Of a DNA stretch of 64,000 nt, positions 1-8,518 are shown piece after piece. How positions within the stretch are numbered: position 1 is the first letter of the stretch; each line of letters begins with the position of its first letter. This DNA comes from Listeria monocytogenes ATCC 19117 (lineage in GTDB: Bacteria; Bacillota; Bacilli; Lactobacillales; Listeriaceae), in contig NC_018584.1 in the NCBI RefSeq assembly GCF_000307025.1, forward strand, positions 1,674,001-1,738,000, in the 5' to 3' direction. Both the position numbers and the translations under genes were made by a program. The notes below the pieces were generated by a model. The model ran no database searches and was not told where the DNA came from. It saw only the letters and a program-made list of their open reading frames with translations.

Positions 1-187
1 GCGAACGAATGCTTGAACTCATCATGCAATCCATTTCTGCTACATGTTCGCCAAAAGTGACTTTAAAACCCATGTCCGTTAGGCGCTTAACGGCAATTTC
101 CACTTGATTGTCAGCCATAATACCGATAGAACGACTTGGTGCAATAATCCGAATTTCATCCCCTTGTTTTAATTTCGCTGGAATCAT
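1..187 (-). CDS. Peptidase S66 (LD-carboxypeptidase / MccF-like), 5' end only
   Basis: Only the first 62 codons are inside the window; the gene runs off the left edge. The visible N-terminus (MIPAKLKQGDEIRIIAPSRS, then a helix and a VKRLTDMGFKVTFGEHV strand) is the typical opening of the S66 family, which contains muramoyl-tetrapeptide LD-carboxypeptidases and the microcin C self-immunity hydrolase MccF. The catalytic Ser, Glu and His lie outside the window, so activity cannot be judged. The ATG overlaps the TGA of the upstream tag gene by four bases (ATGA), so the two are translationally coupled. The position matches what I recall as lmo1638 of L. monocytogenes (MccF-like); that identity is from memory. 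Confidence 0.8.
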   Translation of the reverse strand, partial: MIPAKLKQGDEIRIIAPSRSIGIMADNQVEIAVKRLTDMGFKVTFGEHVAEMDCMMSSSIRS

Positions 188-765
188 TTCGTCGCCTCCC
201 TATTAAATGTATGAAATGGGCATGAACGTAAATGGTCATCCAAAATCCCAATAGCTTGTAAATAAGAATACACAATTACAGGGCCAACAAACTTAAAACC
301 ACGTTTCTTTAAATCTTTACTGATTTTTTCTGATAGTTCTGTGCTTGCAGGGACCTCTCCCATGCCTTGCCATTCATTAATAATACGCTCATTATTCGTA
401 AAACCCCAAATATAGTTTGCAAATGAGCCGAATTCAGCTTGGACTTTTTGCGTAGCTAGGGCATTTGTACGAACTGCTTTCACTTTAAGGCGATTCTTTA
501 CAATAGCCGCTTCTTCGACAATCGTCGCCAGCTCATCGTCTGTTAGGCGTGCACATTTATCAATATCAAAGTGAAAAAAAGCTTCTTGATAGGCTTTTCT
601 TTTATGTAAAATTAATCTCCATGAGAGTCCAGCTTGTGCTCCCTCTAAATTGAGCATTTCAAATAAATATGTGTCGTTTTTACTCGGAACACACCATTCT
701 GTATCATGATATTCTAGTTCAAACGGGTCATTAATCGACCAAGGGCAACGTAATTCTTCAGACAA
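184..765 (-). CDS. tag: DNA-3-methyladenine glycosylase I
   Basis: A 193-residue Tag-family glycosylase, which removes 3-methyladenine from alkylated DNA as the first step of base excision repair. The N-terminus has RCPW followed by YHDTEWCVP, matching the family RCxW and YHDxEWG motifs, and then LEGAQAGLSW, the base-binding pocket segment. The four zinc ligands of the family appear as Cys7, His20 and a C-terminal DDHLRSC pair. The residue after the conserved EW is Cys where E. coli Tag has Gly. The start is a TTG nine bases after AGGAGG. The stop overlaps the start of the following S66 peptidase gene, and the small membrane gene at 778 lies just upstream, so all three are probably one transcript. 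Confidence 0.93.
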   Translation of the reverse strand: MSEELRCPWSINDPFELEYHDTEWCVPSKNDTYLFEMLNLEGAQAGLSWRLILHKRKAYQEAFFHFDIDKCARLTDDELATIVEEAAIVKNRLKVKAVRTNALATQKVQAEFGSFANYIWGFTNNERIINEWQGMGEVPASTELSEKISKDLKKRGFKFVGPVIVYSYLQAIGILDDHLRSCPFHTFNREATK

Positions 766-777
766 AGCGAGTTCCTC

Positions 778-1011
778 CTATATAGTTAAAATGTAATACA
801 CACTGATCAAAACAGCCACAAATAGTCCGACGCAACTCCAAATTAGTCGTTTCTCTTTCCACTGACTAACTGCCACAGCAATGCTTAATGCTAAAAATAA
901 AAAGAGTAGCCAGTTTGGAACGTCGGGGTGATAGTTGCTCGTAAAAATAAGATACCCTATTACTGCTGCAATTATTCCAGTCACTATAAAACTGATTTTC
1001 TGATACCTCAT
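778..1011 (-). CDS. Small membrane protein, unknown function
   Basis: A 77-residue protein with three predicted membrane segments (about residues 6-24, 35-50 and 56-74) joined by short loops, one containing SQWKEKR. I do not recognise a named family. The ATG at 1011 is chosen because AGGAGG lies nine bases before it; an in-frame upstream extension of eight codons has no ribosome site. It ends 13 bases before the TTG start of tag, so it is probably the first gene of a tag operon. Confidence 0.75.
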   Translation of the reverse strand: MRYQKISFIVTGIIAAVIGYLIFTSNYHPDVPNWLLFLFLALSIAVAVSQWKEKRLIWSCVGLFVAVLISVYYILTI

Positions 1012-1068
1012 TCGCTCAAGCCTCCTATTAACCAATAATAAAACATACGTTCTGTTTTTGCAAGCAAA

Positions 1069-1107
1069 AATAAAAAAGAGACGAACTTTATTGCTCGCCT
1101 CTTTTTA
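1069..1107 (-). terminator. Rho-independent terminator of citB
   Basis: On the minus strand AAAAAGAG pairs with CTCTTTTT around an inner GCGA/TCGT pairing, and is followed by a T-run. It lies directly after the citB stop codon. Confidence 0.75.
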
Positions 1108-1110
1108 AAG

Positions 1111-3813
1111 TTATTTCAATTTGCCACGAAGAACCATTGGTAAAATTCCGCCGTGACGGTAATAGTCAATTTCTACTTCAGAGTCAAAACGTGCAAGTGC
1201 TTCAAAAGTGAAGCTTGAGCCGTCTTCACGAACAGCGGTTACTTTTACAAGGTCTCTTGGCGCTACCTCTTCACCGATTTCCACTTGCAAGCTTTCTGAA
1301 CCTGTTAAACCAAGCGTTTCTGCGTCTTCACCTGGTTGGAACTGAAGTGGTAAAACACCCATCATAACAAGGTTAGAACGATGAATCCGTTCATAGCTTT
1401 TCGCGATAACTGTTTTAATTCCTAGCAAGTTCGTTCCTTTGGCAGCCCAGTCACGAGAGGATCCCATTCCATAATCGTCACCAGCAAGAATGACTAAACC
1501 AGTATTATTTTCGATATATTTTCTAGAAGCATCATAAATTGACATCACTTCGCCAGTTGGCCAGTAAGTCGTATAGCCACCTTCTGTACCTGGTGCGATT
1601 TGATTTTTAATACGAATATTCGCAAATGTCCCGCGCATCATCACATCATGATGACCGCGACGAGAACCGTATGAGTTGAAATCACGAATTGCCACGCCTT
1701 CTTCTTGAAGGAATTTCCCAGCTGGGGTATCTTTGCCGATTGCTCCGGCTGGTGAAATATGATCGGTTGTAACAGAATCACCAAATTTACCAATAACGCG
1801 GAGGCCAGATAAGCTTTCTACTTTGCCAGCTTCTTTCGCTAAATTATCAAAGAATGGTGGGTTCGCAATATACGTAGAGTTTTCATCCCATTTGTATAGG
1901 GCATCTTCTGTTGTCTCAATCGCATTCCAAGCTTCGTTTTCATCAAATACATGAGCATATTGTTCACGGAAAAGTTCTGGTGTTACCGTTTCTTCTACTA
2001 ATGCCTTCACTTCTTCTGAACTTGGCCAAATATCGTCTAAGAAGACTTCTTCGCCATTATTACCGCGTCCAATTGGTTCTGTTAGCATGTCGACATTTGT
2101 TGTCCCAGCGAGCGCATAGGCAACGACTAGTGGTGGTGAAGCTAGGAAGTTTGCTTTCACAAGTGCATGAATACGCCCTTCAAAGTTACGGTTACCACTT
2201 AATACCGCAGAAACAAGCAAATCACTGTCTTGTATTGCTTCTTCAATTTCTTCTTTTAACGGACCAGAATTACCGATACACGTCGTACAACCATAGCCAA
2301 CAAGGTCAAACCCAAGTTTTTCTAAATATGGAAGTAAGCCGGCTTTTTCCAAGTAACCTGTTACAACTTTAGAGCCTGGCGCCAAGGATGTTTTTACGAA
2401 TTTTGGTACTTCTAAGCCTTTTTCGACTGCTTTTTTAGCAACTAAACCAGCGCTTAACATAACATATGGGTTAGAAGTGTTCGTACAACTTGTAATCGCC
2501 GCGATTGCAACCGAACCAGTTTTCATAGTGGATTGATCGCCATTGCCAAAAGTAACGGTTACTTCTTTGTCTAAGGCTGATTTATCTAGTCCGAAACCTT
2601 GGTTGCCTGCTTTGGCAGTAATCGATTCCCGGAATGTTTCTTTCATTTTCGAAAGAGGGATCAAATCTTGGGGACGTTTTGGCCCCGCCAAGTTTGGTTC
2701 AATCGCGGAAAGATCGATTTCCACGATTTGCGTGTAGTTTGGTTCTACTTTTTCAGGTGTGAAGAATAAATCGTTTGCTTCTAAATAAGCTTCTACTAGC
2801 TCAATTTGTTCTTTGTCACGACCAGTTAGTTTTAAATAATTAAGGGCTTCTTTATCTACTGGGAAGAACCCACAAGTTGCACCGTATTCTGGAGCCATAT
2901 TCGCAACGGTTGCACGGTCAGCAAGCGGAAGTGTCGCAACACCCGGACCATAAAATTCAACAAATTTACCTACTACTTTTTGTTCCCGTAAGACTTGGGT
3001 TACTTTTAAAGCAAAATCAGTTGCTGTTGCGCCGTTTGGTAAAGCACCTAGCAATTTCACACCGATAACTTCTGGAATTGGGAAGTAAGATGGTTGACCG
3101 AGCATGCCGGCTTCTGCTTCAATACCGCCCACGCCCCAACCTAATACACCAATACCGTTAATCATCGTCGTATGGCTATCTGTTCCGACAAGGGAATCTG
3201 GAAACGCTACAAATTCGCCGTCTGCTACTTCATTCGCAATAACGACGTTTGCTAAATACTCTAAGTTAACTTGGTGAACGATACCTGTTGCAGGTGGTAC
3301 TGCGCGATAGTTATCAAATGCTTTTTGCGCCCAATTTAAAAACTGGTAACGTTCCATGTTGCGCTTGAATTCGAGTTCCATATTGATTTTCAGTGCTTCT
3401 GGATTCGCATAGCTGTCTACTTGCACCGAGTGATCGACGACTAAATCGACCGGGATTTCCGGATTGATTTTTTCAGGGTCGCCGCCAAGATCTGCCATGG
3501 CTTTACGTAAAGAAGCTAAATCAACCACTGCAGGAACACCTGTGAAATCTTGTAAAATAACACGGGCTGGTTTGAATGGTACTTCGCCTTCGTTTCCATC
3601 TTTAGACCAATGGGCTAAATCTTCTACATGTGAGTCCTTAATTACTCTGCCATCTGCTTGTCTTAAAACGGATTCAAGTAAAACACGTACAGAATAAGGT
3701 AATTTCTCGATGTTTGTAAGCTTGTCCTCTTCTAAGGTTTTAAGTTTGTAATAATGATACGTTTTGTCGTTTAGTTGAAATGATGCTTTTGCTTTTTCTT
3801 TCCAATTAGTCAT
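1111..3813 (-). CDS. citB: Aconitate hydratase
   Basis: A 900-residue aconitase of the AcnA/IRP type, converting citrate to isocitrate via cis-aconitate in the cytoplasm. The [4Fe-4S] cysteines are seen in [10 protein letters not shown] and [12 protein letters not shown]. Substrate-site motifs include [25 protein letters not shown] near the N-terminal third, and [12 protein letters not shown] plus [21 protein letters not shown] in the C-terminal swivel domain. The reading frame is open for 54 codons upstream, but the ATG at 3813 is the start because a strong GGAGG precedes it and the protein then has the family's normal length ([12 protein letters not shown]). The upstream region carries CcpC-type sites, described separately. 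The gene stands alone, without citZ or icd nearby. In Listeria this half of the TCA cycle supplies 2-oxoglutarate and glutamate, because the cycle is incomplete in the genus. Confidence 0.97.
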   Translation of the reverse strand: MTNWKEKAKASFQLNDKTYHYYKLKTLEEDKLTNIEKLPYSVRVLLESVLRQADGRVIKDSHVEDLAHWSKDGNEGEVPFKPARVILQDFTGVPAVVDLASLRKAMADLGGDPEKINPEIPVDLVVDHSVQVDSYANPEALKINMELEFKRNMERYQFLNWAQKAFDNYRAVPPATGIVHQVNLEYLANVVIANEVADGEFVAFPDSLVGTDSHTTMINGIGVLGWGVGGIEAEAGMLGQPSYFPIPEVIGVKLLGALPNGATATDFALKVTQVLREQKVVGKFVEFYGPGVATLPLADRATVANMAPEYGATCGFFPVDKEALNYLKLTGRDKEQIELVEAYLEANDLFFTPEKVEPNYTQIVEIDLSAIEPNLAGPKRPQDLIPLSKMKETFRESITAKAGNQGFGLDKSALDKEVTVTFGNGDQSTMKTGSVAIAAITSCTNTSNPYVMLSAGLVAKKAVEKGLEVPKFVKTSLAPGSKVVTGYLEKAGLLPYLEKLGFDLVGYGCTTCIGNSGPLKEEIEEAIQDSDLLVSAVLSGNRNFEGRIHALVKANFLASPPLVVAYALAGTTNVDMLTEPIGRGNNGEEVFLDDIWPSSEEVKALVEETVTPELFREQYAHVFDENEAWNAIETTEDALYKWDENSTYIANPPFFDNLAKEAGKVESLSGLRVIGKFGDSVTTDHISPAGAIGKDTPAGKFLQEEGVAIRDFNSYGSRRGHHDVMMRGTFANIRIKNQIAPGTEGGYTTYWPTGEVMSIYDASRKYIENNTGLVILAGDDYGMGSSRDWAAKGTNLLGIKTVIAKSYERIHRSNLVMMGVLPLQFQPGEDAETLGLTGSESLQVEIGEEVAPRDLVKVTAVREDGSSFTFEALARFDSEVEIDYYRHGGILPMVLRGKLK

Positions 3814-3859
3814 CCACGTTTCCTCCTTCAATTCTTGAAACGATTGGTCTCTCTCATCT

Positions 3860-3926
3860 ATTGTACTTAAAAACGGGCGATAAGTAAACAAAGAGAATCC
3901 GCTATAATTCGATAACTTTTTCTTAT
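3860..3926 (-). promoter_or_regulatory. citB promoter with CcpC-type operator
   Basis: Reading the minus strand, the -35 is TTTACT (3883-3888) and the -10 is TACAAT (3860-3865), with 17-bp spacing. The dyad ATAA-N7-TTAT occupies 3912-3926, centred about 66 bp before the expected transcription start. A half-site ATAA sits at 3880-3883, near -28. This arrangement (dyad near -66, half-dyad near -27) is the one described for CcpC control of citB in B. subtilis, where citrate relieves repression. The sequence match is direct; control by CcpC here is inferred. Confidence 0.75.
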
Positions 3927-3936
3927 AACAAAAAAA

Positions 3937-3966
3937 TGAATGACAACGAGTGCCATTCATCTGTAC
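3937..3966 (-). terminator. Terminator after the RsbR-type gene
   Basis: On the minus strand ATGAATGGCA and TGTCATTCAT pair around CTCGT and are followed by TTTTTTTG. It separates the stress cluster from citB. Confidence 0.7.
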
Positions 3967-3967
3967 T

Positions 3968-4771
3968 TTAAACACCTAAATTGGTTAATGCTTGTTCTAA
4001 AGAGCCAAATGATTCGAGTTTGGAAATATTTGAACCAACTTGGATTGTGCGTTGAGCGAAACTTGGGCGCATACCAGAAAGTATTGGTACTAAGCCAATT
4101 AATTTAAAAGATTGAATCATATCCTCCATATGTTTGGTTGCGAAATCATCTTTTAATACAGCACTGGAAAAATCAATGACAATCGTATCTAAATTCAGCT
4201 TATCCGCAGATTCTACTGCTTTTTCTTTCATGAAATAGCCCCTATCGTCATCCAAACTACCAACAATTGGTAAGACGCCGATAGAATCAGTGATAGGAAT
4301 AATTCGTGTGGATAACTGAATTATTTCTTTTCGCTGTGCTGCGACTTGATTTCTATTTTCTTGCATAAATCCTTCTAATAACTGTTGCTGAATCGACGAA
4401 AGTGTATCTTTTATGGCAAGCATAAATTGGATAATGTCAGCATCTGAATAGAAAACATTTTCTGTTTCCTTCCATTTGACTAAGCTAGTGATGATATATT
4501 TTTCGACTTCACTCATATGTTGATGGATTTTTCTAATATCGGTTTTATCATTGAAACGTCTCTTACCGATACTTTCAAAGTCGCGTTCCTTCACACCAGT
4601 TATTACATCAATAATCATCCCACATGATGCGGTACTCAGCGCACGAATGGAGGCTTCCTCTTCCCCGCTACTAAGTCTTAATTTAAATTCATCTGTTTCA
4701 CTATAATAATTTTCATAAAACATATTCACTAACTCTGAACGACGACTAATCAAAAATTCCTTAATTTGCAT
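3968..4771 (-). CDS. RsbR-type stressosome protein (STAS domain)
   Basis: A 267-residue protein with a non-haem-globin-like N-terminal sensor domain (about residues 1-135) and a C-terminal STAS domain (about 155-267), the layout of RsbR co-antagonists that assemble with RsbS and RsbT into the stressosome controlling sigma-B. The STAS core is visible in [11 protein letters not shown] and in [19 protein letters not shown]. From position I take this to be the Lmo1642 (RsbR3) orthologue. Aligned by eye to B. subtilis RsbR, the two phosphorylated threonines appear replaced: Asp in [11 protein letters not shown] and Arg in FAQRT. The ATG at 4771 follows AAGGAG by six bases; a GTG six codons upstream lies before that site and is rejected. 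It is the last gene of the SNF2-YflT-RsbR cluster. Confidence 0.88.
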   Translation of the reverse strand: MQIKEFLISRRSELVNMFYENYYSETDEFKLRLSSGEEEASIRALSTASCGMIIDVITGVKERDFESIGKRRFNDKTDIRKIHQHMSEVEKYIITSLVKWKETENVFYSDADIIQFMLAIKDTLSSIQQQLLEGFMQENRNQVAAQRKEIIQLSTRIIPITDSIGVLPIVGSLDDDRGYFMKEKAVESADKLNLDTIVIDFSSAVLKDDFATKHMEDMIQSFKLIGLVPILSGMRPSFAQRTIQVGSNISKLESFGSLEQALTNLGV

Positions 4772-4794
4772 AAACTTCTCCTTTTTCACCGATA

Positions 4795-5217
4795 TTATCT
4801 TGCAAAAATTAAGATGTTATCTGCATGTAAATTTTCAATCATTTTATCCACTTGTTCCGCTGTTAAATCAAAGTCTTCTAATAATCTTTTTACAGATTTA
4901 TCGTCTGTTTTCGAGAACCATTTGGCAAAGGGACCGGCAGCATACAAAGCACCGTATTTGGGATTGTAAGCTTGTGGAATAACAATGGCTCCACTTAGAG
5001 ATTGGAGGATTCCAGAAATAATACCGAAAGCCTCTTCATTTACGGGACGTTCGATTTCGATATTTTCTTTTTCTGCTAAAGTTTCTAGGTTCTTGTTGTG
5101 TTTTGATTTGGCTAGAACAGAAATATCTTCTTTTTCATAGCCCTCACTTACTAATTTGCTGATGATTTCCTCTGCTGCCTCAACATTTTGAACTGCGAAT
5201 ACTTCCCACTTTTTCAT
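4795..5217 (-). CDS. YflT-type general stress protein
   Basis: A 140-residue protein whose N-terminal half (KKWEVFAVQNVEAAEEIISK, then EGYEKEDISVLAKSK) matches the heat-induced stress protein YflT domain (ferredoxin-like fold), found in B. subtilis general stress proteins such as GSP17M. The middle (FGIISGILQSLSGA, PQAYNPKYGALYAAGP) is a glycine-rich segment common in these proteins, and the C-terminus is helical. The biochemical role is unknown. Its ATG overlaps the stop of the upstream SNF2 gene by one base (TAATG), and it ends 23 bases before the RsbR-type gene, so the three are co-transcribed. The link with a sigma-B regulator suggests a stress-response operon. Confidence 0.8.
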   Translation of the reverse strand: MKKWEVFAVQNVEAAEEIISKLVSEGYEKEDISVLAKSKHNKNLETLAEKENIEIERPVNEEAFGIISGILQSLSGAIVIPQAYNPKYGALYAAGPFAKWFSKTDDKSVKRLLEDFDLTAEQVDKMIENLHADNILIFAR

Positions 5218-8200
5218 TATTTGTCATCCCTTCCATTATCCAATTGTAAAATTTGTTTAATTTCTTCGGTACTTAATTTGCCTAGCATTTGTTCGCCTGG
5301 TTGGATTAGTTCGTCCACTAGCGCTTGTTTTTTCTTTTGCAAATCAAAAATTCGTTCTTCTATCGTTCCTTTAGTGATCATCCGGAACACTTGGACAACG
5401 CGTTTTTGCCCGATTCGATGTGCACGTCCGGTAGCTTGTTCTTCTACAGCCGGATTCCACCATAAATCGTATAAAATCACGGTATCCGCGCCAACAAGAT
5501 TGAGCCCGGTTCCACCAGCTTTTAAGGAAATCAAGAAAATATCATTCTCCCCTTCGTTAAAAGCATTAACCATATCTAGTCTTGTTTTCGATGGAGTTTT
5601 ACCATCCATGTAGAAAAGTGTTTGTCCATCTTCTTCTAGTTTTTGGCGAATAATTCCAAGCATACCCGTGAATTGGGAAAATAGGAGAATGCGTTTACCG
5701 TTTTCTCTTGCTGTTTGTATTGTATCAAATAACTGTAGTAATTTACCAGATTCACCTTGATAATTTTCCACAAAAAGGCTCGGATCACAGCAAATTTGGC
5801 GTAAACGGGTTAATCCTGCGAGTAATTTGATTCGTTCTTCGGAAGCATTACCATTGCTTGCTTCTAAATCAGCTTGAATTTTTTCTAAATAAGCTAAGTA
5901 TATTGTTTTTTGCTCATCGGTTAATTCAGAATAAAGGTTGGTTTCAATTTTATCTGGTAGTTCTTTGACGACATCTTGTTTTAGTCGACGTAGTAAGAAT
6001 GGACGAATCATTTTAGCAATGTTGTCGTAAGGTATTTCTTTAAATTTGCGCAATGAAGGGAAAAATCCTGGCATTAATGTTTGGAAAATAGCCCATAGTT
6101 CATCGATGCTGTTTTCAAGCGGCGTTCCACTGAGCGCGAATACATGATTGCGTTTCAAAGCGCGCACAGCTTGAGAGGCCTTCGTATGATAATTCTTGAT
6201 AGCTTGTGATTCGTCAATAATAACACTTGAAAAAGCGACATCTGCAAAATGGACAATATCTTGGCGTAACGATGGATACGAAATCAAGTAGACATGGCCA
6301 TGCTTCATTTCTTCCATTTCGGCTATCCGGGATTGTTTCGTTCCATGTAAAACGGTCACTGGAATAGCTGGCGCAAATTTTTCTAATTCGCTTTGCCAGT
6401 TATAAAGTAGTGATGCTGGCGTAATAATTAAGACTGGTTTTAAGTTAGGATTATCTTCTAACTCAGATGCTAGAAAACTAATCGTTTGCACCGTTTTACC
6501 AAGCCCCATATCATCTGCTAAAATACCACCAAGATTATACTTCGCAAGTGATTTCATCCATTCGAAACCAGTTAGTTGATAATCGCGCAACTCTGCTTTT
6601 AATCCTTTTGGTAACGCAAAGCTGTCTTCGGATTGCGTCGTAATATCTGTAAGCAATTCGCGGAAAGAACGACTGAATTTATGATGTTCATCTTGTGCTC
6701 CTGCTCCTAAAATATCATAAATTTGCATCCCACGATAAAGCGGTACTTGCATGTTTGCTTGGACATCTTTCTTACGCACTTCTAACATTTGGAGTACATC
6801 TTCCATTTGTTTGTAGTTTTCTGATTCAAGCGATAAGAAACGACCACTTTTCAGACGATGATAGCTACGTTTTTCACGCAAAGATTCTAGGACATTTTGC
6901 ACTTCTTCTTCCGGAATACCTTTGAAATCAAACGAAACAGAAAGATAATCGTTATCACCAGAAACATCCAGTGTCGTAACTGGGCGCACATTCTCTTCTA
7001 CCATTTCTTCGAGACCGTCTTCCATATAAATCTCTGCGTACTCTGCTAGTTTTGGAATGGTGCGATAATAAAATTGATACAAATCCTTTTCTTGTTTATT
7101 GACGACCATTTTTGTTCCAGAAAAATGAACAGGGGCGCTTTCGATAATATTCATCACACGGGCTTCTTTTTCGACATCACGTATCATGATTTTTTCGTTT
7201 TCTTCTTCTGATGTTGCAAATGGATCGAAAAGCTGATTGCCATAATGGTATTCCAGGCGCAACGTGTGCTCCCCGTATTCGAGGGCAATAAATAATTTAC
7301 AATCAAGCGGCTGTTGCGTAATCCGGTCTTCAATCGAGTCATCCAGTTTTAACTTTCCGCTTTTCTGTAAGGCTGGTAATACGTAGGAAATGACTTCACT
7401 TAATTGCGACTCTGAAAATTGTACCACTTCATTTTTTGTAACTTTATGAAATTCCATTAATGGTTTTAAAGATTCCCACACTTCTTTTGCCGGTATGAAA
7501 AAGGTACCGTCAAAGAAAAGAAGTTGGTAGGCTTCAAAAAAGATTGCTTGTTGTAAGTCTTCCATTTCTAGTTGGTATTTATCTTCTGCACTTTTTTTGA
7601 GTTCAAAAATGAAATCAAGGTTGTCGTGGCGCACATTGATACCGCGATATTTAATATCTTCTACGCGTTCTTTCATAATAATGCACGTCGTATCGCGTTC
7701 TGTGAGTAGTTCTAACAGGTCGCTCGCCATACTCGGTGGAATCGTTAGGTTTTTCTCTTCTGCGTAAGATTTGGACCAATAAAAAGAATCTGTATCATAC
7801 ATTTTGGCAATTTCACTGATTTGCAGTAGTTTATCCAAAATTTGTTTGTCTTCCTCAAGAAAGAAATGCTCGTTTGGATCGTAAGCAAAATTCTTAGTGA
7901 AAACAAGCCACTGCCTGTCGCGAATTGCGGCTAAAAATGTATTCATATTTTTTACAACATAGGTCCGTTCTGTGCCAACTTTGACTTCAATAGTCATGAT
8001 ATAACTAGAATCATCGGGTTTTAAACGAATGATATACTGCGTTTGGAGTGGCGTTTTATTCGTATTGTCCTCTTCTACTTCGAGCTGTTGCGCCATATTT
8101 TGTTGAAAAAGGGAAAGAAGTGTATTTGATTCTTGCGTGAGAATTCGATTTTTAAAATCTTGTTTGGCTGCTTTTTGCTTTTCTTTTTCCATTTTCAGAT

Positions 8201-8435
8201 GGGTTGCGTAGATGTGTTTGCAAATCGCGTTCAATTGAAAATCGGCACAACTACACGCATAATTTTCATTACCTGCATCTTCTACGACATTTTGATCAAT
8301 AAAATACGTTGAAAAATGGTCTGATGCATCTTTTTCACGAAACTGAATGATTTCTCCGTCTTCCATCAGTTTCTTTCCAGCCTGCTTCACACTATATGGG
8401 ATCATTTTATTTTGAATTGCTGTAAAGTGCTCCAT
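5217..8435 (-). CDS. SNF2-family DEAD/DEAH-like helicase with SWIM zinc finger
   Basis: A 1072-residue SWI2/SNF2 ATPase. Near the N-terminus a SWIM finger is visible as CSCADFQLNAICKHIY (CxC...CxH). A long central region resembles the SNF2-associated bacterial domain. The C-terminal 470 residues hold the motor: Walker A in GGILADDMGLGKT, a DESQ Walker B (IIDESQAIKN), motif III ALSGTPLENS and motif VI QATGRAHRIGQ. Such proteins translocate on double-stranded DNA; the bacterial substrate is unknown. An upstream in-frame start nine codons earlier is rejected because GGGAGG lies nine bases before the ATG at 8435. It leads the operon with the YflT-like and RsbR-like genes. Position and length fit lmo1644. 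Confidence 0.92.
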   Translation of the reverse strand: MEHFTAIQNKMIPYSVKQAGKKLMEDGEIIQFREKDASDHFSTYFIDQNVVEDAGNENYACSCADFQLNAICKHIYATHLKMEKEKQKAAKQDFKNRILTQESNTLLSLFQQNMAQQLEVEEDNTNKTPLQTQYIIRLKPDDSSYIMTIEVKVGTERTYVVKNMNTFLAAIRDRQWLVFTKNFAYDPNEHFFLEEDKQILDKLLQISEIAKMYDTDSFYWSKSYAEEKNLTIPPSMASDLLELLTERDTTCIIMKERVEDIKYRGINVRHDNLDFIFELKKSAEDKYQLEMEDLQQAIFFEAYQLLFFDGTFFIPAKEVWESLKPLMEFHKVTKNEVVQFSESQLSEVISYVLPALQKSGKLKLDDSIEDRITQQPLDCKLFIALEYGEHTLRLEYHYGNQLFDPFATSEEENEKIMIRDVEKEARVMNIIESAPVHFSGTKMVVNKQEKDLYQFYYRTIPKLAEYAEIYMEDGLEEMVEENVRPVTTLDVSGDNDYLSVSFDFKGIPEEEVQNVLESLREKRSYHRLKSGRFLSLESENYKQMEDVLQMLEVRKKDVQANMQVPLYRGMQIYDILGAGAQDEHHKFSRSFRELLTDITTQSEDSFALPKGLKAELRDYQLTGFEWMKSLAKYNLGGILADDMGLGKTVQTISFLASELEDNPNLKPVLIITPASLLYNWQSELEKFAPAIPVTVLHGTKQSRIAEMEEMKHGHVYLISYPSLRQDIVHFADVAFSSVIIDESQAIKNYHTKASQAVRALKRNHVFALSGTPLENSIDELWAIFQTLMPGFFPSLRKFKEIPYDNIAKMIRPFLLRRLKQDVVKELPDKIETNLYSELTDEQKTIYLAYLEKIQADLEASNGNASEERIKLLAGLTRLRQICCDPSLFVENYQGESGKLLQLFDTIQTARENGKRILLFSQFTGMLGIIRQKLEEDGQTLFYMDGKTPSKTRLDMVNAFNEGENDIFLISLKAGGTGLNLVGADTVILYDLWWNPAVEEQATGRAHRIGQKRVVQVFRMITKGTIEERIFDLQKKKQALVDELIQPGEQMLGKLSTEEIKQILQLDNGRDDK

Positions 8436-8476
8436 TACTTTCTTCCTCCCAAAACCGTCCATTACTCTAAACTACT

Positions 8477-8505
8477 ATTATATAGGAAAAGACGAGGGAC
8501 GGCAA
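8477..8505 (-). promoter_or_regulatory. Promoter of the SNF2-YflT-RsbR operon
   Basis: On the minus strand TTGCCG (8500-8505) and TATAAT (8477-8482) are separated by 17 bp, a sigma-A type promoter ending about 40 bp before the helicase start. No sigma-B consensus is seen. Confidence 0.7.
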
Positions 8506-8518
8506 CGCATGCGGTCTT

